DNA of 64,000 nt from contig SMSO01000036.1 of NCBI GenBank assembly GCA_004764695.1, positions 2,516,001 to 2,580,000 on the forward strand. The letters are read 5' to 3'. Made by a program: the position numbers and the translations under genes. The notes under the pieces were generated by a model, which did not search any database, was not told the DNA's origin, and was given only the letters and a program-made list of their open reading frames with translations. Positions 11,134 through 23,200 of this stretch are shown here, one piece after another (positions within the stretch are counted from its first letter, which is position 1; each line of letters opens with the position of its first letter). This DNA is from Schizochytrium sp. TIO01. Lineage: Eukaryota > Sar > Bigyra > Thraustochytrida > Thraustochytriidae.

Positions 11134-14100
11134 TTAAGGAGAATAGTGCGCTGTGGCATAGCGCGAAATGCGGTTAGTATTGCCGCGGGTTTTAGTGAGC
11201 TTTCTCCAATTACGCTCTTTCACCTTGGGTCCAACAGATTGTGTGGCTTCCTTTGTGGTGTCCTCGAGACGCTGGAGGTTGTCAATTTGGGCGGTGAGAA
11301 TGCGAACAAGCTGATCACGTTCCTCATGGGTGGCCAACCAGATCTGGACCTTGCCGATCATAGTCTGGATTGTTCGCCCAGAGTCAGCACGATGAAGATG
11401 CGTCTTATCATCACCCTCATCATGGTCGTGCTCATCGACAACTCGGGTTACGTAGGACATCACAAAACCAAAGCACTCAGCCTCGTCGGGTTCCTCAATA
11501 TTTTTAATGGAACACTTGTGGAGATCAGCGCGCAGAGTAATGGCCCCGGCCAGAGCGCGCAATGCACCATTGCTGCTGTGATGGCCGAAGGAGTTAGAAG
11601 AACCAGTGGTGGAACGGGAAGTGCGGGTAATGTGAGCACTAGCGGTGGACCCGCCACCGGAGCTACGCTTATCAGATTCAGTACTGTGCGTGCTTTTGGA
11701 GGATGTACGACGAAATAGGTTCATCTTGCTATGAAGAGATGAGGTAGTCGTACGCTTGGAACCAGCGGTGGATTTCTTCAAGCTCTTCTTCGAGTGCAAA
11801 CGACGAAGGCTGCCAGATCCGGAACCATGGTAACCAACAGGTTGATGCATAGCAAAGACCAGGTGGTCGTTGAACATGTAAAGGCGGTGCTGAATAGGCT
11901 CCTCTAAGTCCTCAAAAGGTGGCTGGCGCAAAAGGATCTCGAAGTTATCGACAAAACGACGGCTAGGAGCAATGAGACCAGGAACAGCAGTTTCTCCTCC
12001 GAGCTCGGTGTACACTTGCATCATCTTGCCAAGGTTCTCTTGCTCGCCGACCTTTTGGTCCACTGACTTGGCAATTTTGTCAACAGTAGACATGGCATTA
12101 GAAAGCTCCTTGACGAGCTCATCGAGGTTGTCCACGTCAGCTCCTGCAAGGATCTCATCGTTTACATAGGGTACAACGGACTTTAGAAGCGCCTGGAAGA
12201 GCAGAGGGTATTTGCAAATACGCTGCACAGGCTTGATGAGAAGGTGCATGAGCGAGGTGTGGGTTTTGGCCTCCCTTTGCTTAATGAGGTCGTCAAGGGT
12301 CTTATTCTTGAGTCTAGAACGAAGGAGCTTGTCCTGTGCAGCGGTGTATTGGTGGCAGTAAAGCGAGTAGATTCTAAAAAAGGGCATGACGCGGGTGAAT
12401 GCCGGAGCAAAGATGCGTACAAGGTCGGTAATGGTAACGTTTTCAACTCCCCTTGAATCAACAGCCTCTTGAACCTTGCCATTGAGAACATCGAGGAGCT
12501 CGGCGTTCACCTTCACAAGCATTTCAAGATTGATAAAGATTTCACGAATCTCATGGGCTTCGAGAATTGGTGTTGTGTCACGGCTCATCTTATGGCAAGT
12601 CAAACGAGGTTGATGGTGCTCGCAAAAGGTAGACCCGGCAGTGACATCCTTGCACCGCACGTGATGCACAGTGCGGCGAATAGGCAGCAAGTAGTCACCA
12701 ACAATGACACGCAGGTCGCGCACATAATCACATTCTGTTTTGAAGATCTCCCCGAGGGTATTGGCACAGGCACGCACATGATCCGACTCGGAGTTAGCAA
12801 GGTATTCGAATACGTCAGTAGTATCCTCGTCTGTGGCGCGCTCTGTGCCTGTTTTACGATACATGGATTCAAGCTCATCTAGAGAGATGATTCTGGTGCC
12901 AAAGCTTCTGTTATGGCGGCGGCGCATCCAAGAACGTTGACCGTCACTCGCACCTGAATCAGATCGATCCATTGTGCGTCGGGCAGTGCGTGTGGAAGCA
13001 CGTCCCGCACGAGCAGTAGATGCAGCACGACGTGCAGAGGCACGTTGTTTACGTGCTTCAGCGCGCTGAATGTGGGAGTTGACTGTGAAGTTGCGCATGA
13101 ACTTGAGCTCAACCGGCCGGGGAGCGGACTTGATCACTTCGACGGCATCGCGCCATGGCATGTCCAGGGTGATTTCAGTATCGCCAATTTTGATTAGGCG
13201 ATCACCAATCTCAACCCCTCCGAACTCGGCCATGCTATGATCTGCGAGGCGGCCTACAATGACGCCAAGCCCGGCGCTAGAGCTTAGGGAAAATCCCATG
13301 GGACCTTCGCCAAAGACAACTGTGAACTCAGCCTCATGGCGGTCCTCGTCTTTCACATTCACTTTGTAGCGGCTCTCAAGGTCTGACAAAGAAAGACCAG
13401 AGTCACTTTCGTGTCCCCCATCGGTACTGCCCGAGGCGGCGGAGAAACGACGATGACCTCCGTCGTCGCTGTCTTCGGAGACGGCGGAGGCTCCACTGGA
13501 TGCGAGAGTTCGGCGTGAAGAATTGTGTCTTCGGATGTTCCGCTTTGCCTTAGCCCAGCTGCGAATTGGGGCACCATCAGTGGTTGTGGACTCTGTTGCA
13601 GAGCTTGCATCACTTACACTGCCGTCTTGAATGTGGCTTGCCTCAACTTCTTCATGTGAGGCATGCGTTTGCTCAATCTGTTCGTCAATGATCTCGAAGA
13701 GCTCGTCAGCTTGCTCAGCAGAACTGCACCAGACTTCAACCATATCGATCCGGGTGGCGGGCTTACCCTTGGCATCGCGAGCGCGGTAAACATGAGTAAG
13801 TTGGAATCCGCCTTCGTGGTGATTTGATGATGCTCGCTTAATGGTACATTTCTCGAGGTCAAGGCGATGTGTGAGCTTGTATGGTGCTGGCCCGGAGGCA
13901 TCAGATGCGACAGAGCGCTCCTCAGATGCCCTCCTGCCTCCCGAGCTGGAGGAGAGACGGCGTGAGATACGCTTGCCTTGGTTTGCGAGGGTACTGAGCC
14001 ATTTGTTTGAAGAAGACGTTTCTCCACTTGGTGTGAGGTTGTTGGCGTCGTCAGCGATAATAAGGACGTCGCGAAAGAGAAAAAGATTGGACGGGTGGCA

Positions 14101-14268
14101 TTTGTTGGCACTGAAGGGAGCGATCTTTACATCAACAGACTCTTGACGAATGAAGCGACGGTACGGTGTGACAAGATCATGAATCTTTACTTCCCTCTCT
14201 GCACCAAGTGCTTTGTATACCCTGAGAACCTGCGCGAGCTCGTCAATGTCATCAGACCATTCTGCCAT
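11134..14268 (-). CDS. Rho guanine-nucleotide exchange factor with PDZ, DH and two PH-like regions
   Basis: This 1,044-residue signalling protein should activate Rho-family GTPases at membranes or cortical actin. Domains in order: a PH-like region (about 20-200) interrupted by a Ser/Arg-rich loop; a PDZ domain (about 313-394) with GPMGFSL as carboxylate-binding loop and the GVEIGDRLIKIGD core; a basic linker; a DH (RhoGEF) domain (about 497-735) with the hallmark LLIKPVQRICKYPLL (677-691); and a second PH domain (about 745-1000), also split by a Ser/Thr/Lys-rich loop (810-900). The first and last domains share the pattern VYKALG...VTPYRRF / VYTELG...APSRRF, so they look like paralogous halves of one design. 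The start ATG has A at -3 and G at +4. An insertion in the DH domain (533-565) is rich in Cys and His. The function is inferred from domains; the GTPase target is unknown. Confidence 0.9.
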   Translation of the reverse strand: MAEWSDDIDELAQVLRVYKALGAEREVKIHDLVTPYRRFIRQESVDVKIAPFSANKCHPSNLFLFRDVLIIADDANNLTPSGETSSSNKWLSTLANQGKRISRRLSSSSGGRRASEERSVASDASGPAPYKLTHRLDLEKCTIKRASSNHHEGGFQLTHVYRARDAKGKPATRIDMVEVWCSSAEQADELFEIIDEQIEQTHASHEEVEASHIQDGSVSDASSATESTTTDGAPIRSWAKAKRNIRRHNSSRRTLASSGASAVSEDSDDGGHRRFSAASGSTDGGHESDSGLSLSDLESRYKVNVKDEDRHEAEFTVVFGEGPMGFSLSSSAGLGVIVGRLADHSMAEFGGVEIGDRLIKIGDTEITLDMPWRDAVEVIKSAPRPVELKFMRNFTVNSHIQRAEARKQRASARRAASTARAGRASTRTARRTMDRSDSGASDGQRSWMRRRHNRSFGTRIISLDELESMYRKTGTERATDEDTTDVFEYLANSESDHVRACANTLGEIFKTECDYVRDLRVIVGDYLLPIRRTVHHVRCKDVTAGSTFCEHHQPRLTCHKMSRDTTPILEAHEIREIFINLEMLVKVNAELLDVLNGKVQEAVDSRGVENVTITDLVRIFAPAFTRVMPFFRIYSLYCHQYTAAQDKLLRSRLKNKTLDDLIKQREAKTHTSLMHLLIKPVQRICKYPLLFQALLKSVVPYVNDEILAGADVDNLDELVKELSNAMSTVDKIAKSVDQKVGEQENLGKMMQVYTELGGETAVPGLIAPSRRFVDNFEILLRQPPFEDLEEPIQHRLYMFNDHLVFAMHQPVGYHGSGSGSLRRLHSKKSLKKSTAGSKRTTTSSLHSKMNLFRRTSSKSTHSTESDKRSSGGGSTASAHITRTSRSTTGSSNSFGHHSSNGALRALAGAITLRADLHKCSIKNIEEPDEAECFGFVMSYVTRVVDEHDHDEGDDKTHLHRADSGRTIQTMIGKVQIWLATHEERDQLVRILTAQIDNLQRLEDTTKEATQSVGPKVKERNWRKLTKTRGNTNRISRYATAHYSP

Positions 14269-17200
14269 TCTCGATGACGAGAAAAAACGCGAAATTTTTC
14301 AACTCCAGATGTATGAGCCGACCTCGCAGCGATCCTTTCGCCCACTAGCCAGGTTCAATCTACAGCACGATTTATAAAATAGGTCTTTGAGCAATCAATG
14401 CGGAGCAGGACCTTTCGCTTGTGTTGACCCAGTGAGGAGTTGAGCGCAGATTTGAGATTACCTACAAGGTACAGCCCAAGCTTGATGACGGTTGCTTTGC
14501 TTGATTGATTGAAGGGGGGGTTGAGCTAGCTTTTATTTTGCCCACGTAAGCTGCAAGCTGAGTGAATTGTTTTTATCTCAACAGCTTAAATACCAGCGGC
14601 GATTAGGTACGGATGCAGATATATATCTGTATGCGTGTATATATATATATTGTCTGCTCTAGGTGGGAGGAGCCAGGCTGAGATGCGATTCCGAAAGCAG
14701 GAAGAGGGTGCCTTGTAGCTGCCCTGATGCCTCGTGCACGTGAGTTTTTACTTGTGTGATGTAGCTCGAAGGAAGAAATGAAGGAAGAAGGGCTTGAGGA
14801 TCAGCGGCACTTCGCTGGAATTTCTTCGTTCTAGCCAGACAATATATTGAAAACTGCTAAGTAAAGACAGACGCACGCCGGGAACACAAGACTCCTGGCC
14901 GAAGTTGAAAAGCTGGCGAATATATATGACGGTGATGGCTAGATCGCCTTGATGGAGCGGTCAGCGCGGCTAGAGTATCTACGCTACTGAAAGCCAAAGC
15001 CACAGAACGAGAGAGCACACAGAATAGAAAGGAAGAAAGGAGGCTCTCTATGTAAATTATATGAAGAATGCAGAAATGTAGACGGGCACAGAGCTCGCGA
15101 CGGAATCAACCGCCTTCTCCGCAAGGCAACCTCGTGGCTGCTGGTTCTCCAGAGCTTATGCGAGAGATAGGCTTTGGCGTGAGAGAAGAAGGGCGGAGTA
15201 GATGAGGAGGAGGAGCGCCCCTTCTTCTACTCTTTCTTCTTCTTTGAAAGAGTGATGTCCTCGATCGGCACGTGGCGGCTGCGGCTTCGGCTTCTTCAGC
15301 CGGACTGCCACCGCTGCTTCTGCTGCTTCTGCCTGGGCTTTGCGATTCTGTCGGCCGGGATGGGGCACTCTCGCACGCAGGTCCTGGGCGGCGGGAGGCG
15401 ATGGAGTTTGCTGCGTGGCCAAGCCCCGACGCGGTGTTGCGGTGCGAAGTGAATTTAATTTGTTTTGATGAAGCAATTCTCAACTAAAAAAATAAACACT
15501 TTTATTTTATTTTTATCTCCATCTAAAAACCTTTTTAAATATATAAATAAAAAAGTATTTTTGTTAAGAGCTTATGGATAGAAAGAAAACAAAGGAAGAA
15601 AAGAAACGTCCTACTGTAAACATTATACAGGTTACCAAGGCGTAGTCGCGCGCTATTTCTAAAGTTCTGCGCTTGTAAAAGTCGACTATGTAGAAGAAAC
15701 TTCAAGTTACTTTGTTGAAAGGATTAGCAAGGTTAGTTTCTAGTTGGGCCTGGGAGAGCCCCTGTACTCGCGTTCGCGGCGTAAGTGAAGGACAGCCGCG
15801 GCCGGGAGCTTGCGTTGATGCTCATCTTAGAGTCTGAAGAAGCTGCTTCAAATGTTACCCTTTTAGTTTTCTTTTGTCCTGGCGTTGCCAAATCAGGTCT
15901 TTGCGGCACGTGAACGTACAAGACTCTACTAAATGTGCAAATACTACAATATGATACACCATGTCGGCGTCGAAGTGCACCACGTCACGTGCGAATTGAA
16001 CGCGCGCCAAGATCCTGCTGTTCCTTTCACCTTAAAACAATGCTATTTTCATCACAAAACTCGACTTTTATTAAGGCTCATATGTAAATCGTGGGATGGC
16101 GCCAGCATGAGAGAAAGAGGAAAAAGAAAGAGGGAAAAGAAAGTATGAAAAAAAACGAAAAAAGAAGTAAGCACATAGGCAAGCGCTTGATTGTTGTTCT
16201 CCTCTTCGCGAAGCCCTATCTATTATGCTACTACATAAACTTATTGAATAAGAGGGGCCTGGCAAGAAATTATCATTCACCAGATAGGAAGTTGAACATG
16301 GTAGGTATTTATTTGAAAAAAGAAAAAGAAAAAAAAAGGGTTGGGATGGGGATGTTCTACTAATACTACTCCTATTGTTTGCTATAGATGTTTCATTATA
16401 AAGAAAACCGAAGATTTCGGAAGCGACGCACGTTTTTTCCCTCTTTTCTTCTTTCCTTCATTCCATAATTATGTGGTTTTCGAAAGTTCCAGCCGCAATC
16501 AAAAACTATGAAAAGAATACCTTTCTACGCAGTAGTCAGGTACCTACCTATCTACGTAGCTGATCTGAAAGAGCTTTGGAGTATCGCAATTGATCGCCAG
16601 CATCGGTTGCAAGGTTTTATAGTTTTCAAGCCTTGTATACACCAATACAGCCTTTAAGTAGGTACGAAAGTAGAGAATATATCGGCCTTCATACGAGTGA
16701 ACTACTGCGTTGAAGGACCAACTTGAGACTTTGAGAACTTTAAACATTATGAGCCATGACGTACAGAATTCAGATCAAAGATGCAGGGCAGAAAGCTCAA
16801 TTGCATTGCCTGAATCTCATCTGTACTTGCAGTAGTTCTCATTGTCAATCGGTTAACTCCTTCCCTTTTTATAGTTGGGGAGCAGGAGTAATTTAGTACC
16901 AGTTGTTAACAACATCTATTACTGCTTACCTAGTTAGAGCTCTTAATTTGTTTCATTTTTAAAATTCCATAAAGTAGGATTAATAGAAATATAGTCTACT
17001 ATATTTTGTTTTAACATGTTATGTTTTTCAATGCTCGAGTTCTTCCTGCCGAAGCTGCGCGTGTCTCACAATCGAGTTTCCCTCGCCCGTTTGGTTCAAG
17101 CACCAGCTTTTTCTGCTCGGACCTCTTCATTCGAGTTTGAGCTCATTCATACCCTCGCGCCCATCTGCTTGCATAGCTTAGTGGTCCTCTCCGAGCTTTC

Positions 17201-20200
17201 TTGCATTTTCTAGCCTTGGCGAACTTTGACAAGGAATGCGATATTTGCTCACTTGAGAGCAAACAACTTTGTCACCATAGATAGCGATGATTGGCTGTCA
17301 AAATCATGCTCGATCATTTAATTCTACACTACGTAGGCACTAAGGCAGCTAACATCTCGTCGTGAGCGCGGCCTTCACTATGGTCCATCATTTGGCCTTA
17401 GTTCTCCACCCGAGTCCTCATCATGATTTTTTAGAGCTACCAAACACAAGCACGCAAGCAAATTGCAATCAAAATACAACCAACCTCAGAGACCATGAGC
17501 TCAGCTTGAGTGCAGTAGGCATTATCATCAATCATCGTGATGCATGATCTTCTTCTTTTGCAGCTTTCTGGGAAGGTTTTCACTGCGCTCGATTGTCCGA
17601 GACCTGGTAGCGGATCTAACTTAGGAAGCAGCAAAGAAGCGCACACTGCCGCTCTCTCTCAACCCTTACCGTTTGCGCTAGCGGTGCCTAGCGCCTAGAG
17701 GGAAGGAGCCCTCTCGCTCTTGGTACCTGCTGCGCTGGCAATGCTCCTGTAGATCGAGGCGGGCCGCTCTCGGGGGTCTATTTTACTGCTCTTAATGAGG
17801 GCGCGATCAAAGCTCCGATTCATGATCGATATGCTCATCGTGAGGCACCACCTGTATTAAAGGCTGTTGATCATCATGGATGAGGAAACTAACGAAACAG
17901 TCAGCAGCTGAAGAACCCGTCTCTCGAAAGATGGCCTTGGAATGGTTTGGTTTTGAAGGGATCGATTGAATTGCAGCGATATCCACCATCTTTTTAAGTT
18001 GGGGGATCTTGAACTGACTGACTGGCGTGATTCGAGCGAGAATCGATAGGAACAGGTTACAGTATCGTCAGCATTTCAACTCGGGTTGTTGGAGTGAAGT
18101 TCGCTGCGGATGGAGAACCCCAAAAGTCCAAAATCTGAAGGAGGGTTTCTGCCAGAGATGTTCAAATGCCATTTCCACACTGCTGCCAGAGGTTTGAGAC
18201 TATGGGTTGAGGGAGGCTCTGGAGTACTATTTCGAGCCCAATTTTTTTTTTATACCTTTCAAGTTCTTTTATATATTATATATATATTAATTTTATATTA
18301 TAAATTTAATGATTTTGTTTATGTTATTTAATTTTCAAGGGTATCTAGAAATAATAAGTAAACTGGAGATGAGCTCCGTCCAATAGTTGCTTACAGGCTG
18401 GGCACATTTAGGTGAGGATGTTGGCACTCGTAGCACCAAAGCCGCTGCGCACTACAATGCAGATGGATAGCCAGGTTATCAACCGTTTCCCAACTCGTAA
18501 TGACCAACACCGTTAATTCCGAGTCTGTTATTCTTCCTTCGTGGAAAAGGAACTTCAAGGAGGAAGAAAGCAGAAGAAAGCAAATTTCTTTTCCAGAATT
18601 AGGGAAGAAAATGACAAGCAGGGGTGTTATCGTCATCAATCGGAGAGCGAGATGAGCCGATCAGCCGGTCCTAAGGCAGACCCGCTGAGGTGGAGCATGA
18701 CCGATTGACGAAAGCGTCCAGAGAAAACTAAACCGATTGAGGGTCAATTTCGGACATAGCAATATTATTCTAATTGAAATGAAGTTATCTTTTTCTTTTT
18801 CTTTTTCTTTTTTTTAAAATTAAATTTAACGTTAAAAAAAATATCTTTTTAAATTAATTAAAAAAGAACAATTAAAAAAAACAAAAAAACATAGTAGGCC
18901 TATACTAATTAAACTAATAATTGCGCACCATGAGGAATTACAAATGATATTGAGGATTAGAATGGTTTGGGAAAACGAAATGCCGCCCCCAAAAAAACAG
19001 CGATAGAGACCATTTGAAGCACAATTGCCTTAAGCTGACTAAAGACGTAGGTAGGTACCTACAATCTTGGAGATATTCTGAGGCCTCAAAGCGAAGGACA
19101 CGGGAGGTACGAAGAAGTCTCCGAGTTACGAGGGTATACCAAAACTGAAGAGCGAGAAAGAGCCTCAAAACTTCGAGTGTGCTCGGTTTGGATTGATTGC
19201 AGAAAGACAGGAAGGCGAATCTCTGAGATCCGTGCGTAATTAAAACGCACCAGCACACAAGAACCCGAGCTAGCTAGTACGTGGAGAGGTTCTGCAACAA
19301 GCTTAAAGTTGGCGAAGGTAGTACGAGTTTAATTTTGCCAGTTCGCATATTCTGGGACAGCTGTCCTCTCAAAGTCTTGAGCGTCGTAGTTGCTATATTG
19401 TGTCGCTCAATTCACAATTGTCGTGAGGTCACTTGTGCTCACTAACGATCGAATGTAAATAGGATTGTGTACTCCACGGCTTCAAGTTCAACTCCTTTTA
19501 GGTACTCGTAGCATGATGCTCGTGCCGATTGTTTGCAGCACCCTCTCTCGCGCAGCTCAAGACACGCGAAGCGTCATTAAAATCATGCAATCAATGCTTC
19601 ATCACGAATCATGAAGGACATGCCGGCTCTGTGTTAAACAAAGTGCCTGCTATTCAAAGTCAGAGTCCTTCGAGTTCTTTTTCAGGCTTAATACAGGGCA
19701 ATCCAAGCTCATCCCATGAAGAAAAGTCGGCAAAGTAAGTTGCCTCGATTATGGTGATGATAGTGGTGATGACTTGAAGATAAGAGGTAATGCGTTTTTG
19801 GCTGAGCGGGCTCTAAGATCTCCCTTCCGGACAGAAGGAAGATCTCTTTTCGCCAACGTTTCGAGTGCCGCACACGTACCCAAAGAATGAGAACTTTCTG
19901 CGGCTCCATTTCAATCCTTTCTTTATTTTATTTTTTAAAATTAAAAATTAATATGTATATTTAATATTGATATATTGTAGCAAGTAAGTTTATAGCTGGC
20001 AATGTTATTTTTGTTGTTGTTTAAGCGCCAGGAAATAGAGAGAATAAGACGCTCTCCTCCTCTCTTGATCGCAACACTGAATACAGTGAAGGGATTTAGC
20101 CGTAAGATAGCAATCGATTCGATTTCAGGAGACAACTTGAACTTGAAGATAGGGCCTTGCGCTCAAGGGTTTCCATGAAGCAAGTCTTTTACAGCTTGAA

Positions 20201-23200
20201 GGTACCTACTTGGAACGAGAGCTGCAGAGAAGATAAGAATTACAGAAAGTTTGCCTGATTTGGACGTCACTTTACCTTGGAAATTGTTGGTTAAACTCGA
20301 AGTTAGCTCAACGCAGCAAAGACCCTCGTCGCAGTACCCACAATGTTGGAATGACTCAAAGTAAGCACGATCAATTTAGCCACATTCACTTGAAGCAAAC
20401 TTCAGGTTTGTCCATGCAATCCACGATATGCATATCATTCTTTCAACAAAAGCTTCTTCACGAACTCACAAGAGGGCGAGGCGGCTCCACGGGAAGAGGA
20501 ACTTGGAGAGCTCGAGTTGGAGGCACTCGAAGCGTGCGGAACTCAGCGGAGCAAGCCGGAGTACGCTTGGGAGGGTAACGGCGTACCCAGGCGCCGCCCG
20601 TGCGGATGGACAGAGCATCATTTTAATGACTCCTGGGTGTATGCAATGTATGCGCTCGCGTTAATTGCCTGCGGTTGGAAATTATGACTTAGCGATATGT
20701 AAAAGGAGGGCTTTGCACACATGGTCCGCCACACTGAGCACGTAGCGAGAGGAAGGAGCAGCAAGAGCTCCTTGGTCATCCATTGAAGAAGACTATCTTG
20801 TCCAAAGACCTTTTCTTTGAGATGTTCATCTCTCTGCAAATGCAGGGCTTCGAATTTGATGAAATTTGTAAATGCCGTACATTCTTGATTTTATTTGTTT
20901 TCCTATAAATAGATTGGTTGTCTTGTGGTACATTTGTGGACCTGAGCAGAAAATACGAGAATACTTTTGCTATCGTGGCAAGCTACGAAGCTGGTACCTA
21001 GGTAAAAGCAGATGTGCGATGTGCTTGCTCTCAGAAGATTTATTCGACTTTGTGATTTACAAATTCATACTTTTACATTTACACCAGCACATTACATTTC
21101 TATTTTCTTATAGAGCATATTCTGTTAAATTCCATGGAGACTAATGTTGCTGGTGCTGGTTCTGCTATTGATGGCGATTCAAGATACCAGCAGCTCGATT
21201 GCTGTCGTGTCCTTGGCCTGCCTAGCTCTTTGCTGCAACAATCATTGCAAGAAGATGCAAAATCTATTGCGGAACGAGATCTTTGCTCTTTTCTCTTTTG
21301 TATAATTCATTTTTATTTATTTTAAATAAAAATATAAAAAAATAAAAAAAACTGAGTATAGTAACTTATCTTCTTTTTATTCCATATTTTATATATTCCT
21401 TTTTATAAAAAGTGTGATAAAACTAGTCATAAAAACTTATGAATATTATTAACTACCTTGAAAAGAAAGCAAAATCTATAAAAGAAATGGCTTTTGCACG
21501 TGCGAGCGAGGGAGACAAAATGAACGAATCAAGAACTCCACTCTTTGAAGTACGAAAACAGGCACGCGCTGCCTTCATCTCAGAAAAAAGGGGTCACCAA
21601 GAGCGCCTTATCATACATAGCCTAGCTAGTTTACTGTCACCTAACTTTGAAAGTCCGCTATAATTGACAAATTAAGTAGCACTATCAAAACCATCATCAA
21701 AAATAGCAACGATCAAGAGAGCCTCGCCTTCGCTTGAGTTTTTTGACTGGAAAAGCAGCACCTACCTACGTAGATATTGTGCATAGCAGAGTGACCACTC
21801 ATGGTAATGGCAATGTTGGCAAAGGGAACAACTACAAATGCTGTCTCAGCGAGTGGGGCCGGCGCACGTCACTTTTGAAGTACAACTTGAAGGGGGTTTC
21901 TGAGCATTTGAAACGCCTCAAGTCACCCAACCAAACTGCTGCATCGCGAGTCATTATCGTATCAAGCATTGGCAGCCGGGACACCAGAATCAGGACTCAA
22001 ACGATTGATGGTCAGCAGCGTCGGAGAGAACACTTCAAGTTGAGCTCCTAGTGTTTCAACCTGACGACACTTTTCGCGCAACTTGCAGTCATGACAAGCC
22101 AAGGACTCTGATCATCCGCTGATGCCAACTTAGGTAGGAGTACCTGCTACTACTTTCTTGATGCTGATTCAATTGACCGAGGACGCCAGCCCTTATCCCC
22201 AACACGAGGTAGTAGTACCGCCATCGCGCCTGCTATTGCTATAAGTGAGCGCCATGACGATGCGGAGCCCTTGAAGTTGGAGAGGTTTCCAAAACATTGT
22301 CAAATTGTGCGACAAAAGTAAATGTCAAGGTGTGTACAAAGTGGGCTTCTATGTTTTTTGTCACACGAAAAGGTGTATTTTAAGAATTAAAATATAAGCA
22401 TTCACTTTGTCCCATATATAATAATAGGTGCAAAGTGCGGGCGTCGAGGACTGTTCTCGTCTGTCGCATTTATAGTGGTGATGAAAAAGTGCTTGGCATC
22501 GTCATGAGCATTCATCATTGCCAATGGTTTTCTTCACCAGAGTGCCCGATTGGTTGGCCTTGAGAAGGCAAAGAAGCAGCCCCAGTAGTTGCAGTGGTAG
22601 GTAGTAGCCTCTTCAGGAAGCAAAAAAGGTGTATTAGTAGCTATAAAATGTTTCCCACCATGAATCACTGGCAGCTTGAGACTCTTCAAGTCTCAAGCTG
22701 TTTGTAGATTGGTAGTGAGAAGAAAGCTGACTGGAACCTGTCATCAGGGCCGCATGATGACTATCTTGAAGTTTTTGTAGATCTGTGTCAACAAGGTTTC
22801 AGGCTTGCTGGCTGATTTTGGCTTCGTTTACACTGAAGAAGGCTGCACTGTGACATGGGTGCTTCTGGTCATTTTATTCCTTGGAACAACACCATAGCAT
22901 TCATGTATACCTCAGCATGAAGCTCATTTTGGGGGTTGTAATGGTGGTCCGTCGATTGAAGATCTCAAAAAGAATGTCTTCTAGTTCTTGTAAGTGTCTA
23001 AGGTAGGTACTTTCGGGAAATACTCGATAGCTATGATAGATTGGATAGATGCTGATCACGATGACAACTACATTTCTGTCTCACGCAACGAATACTCATT
23101 ATTTCGACAACAATCAAGTCTACACGAGTAAGAATGGTTCCTGAAATTTGACTGTTTTATCACGGAGATTCTTGAGATTTTTATTTGTTTTAAGATGGCT

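Noticed and set aside
15252-15487. Small frames with a leader-like Leu run (LLLLLLPGLC)
   Set aside because: The Leu-rich frame begins at GTG, overlaps three other frames in a GC-rich patch, and has no homologue I recognise.
17085-17105. Possible tRNA B-box (GGTTCAAGCAC)
   Set aside because: It deviates from the B-box consensus at the last Cs and no cloverleaf could be drawn around it.
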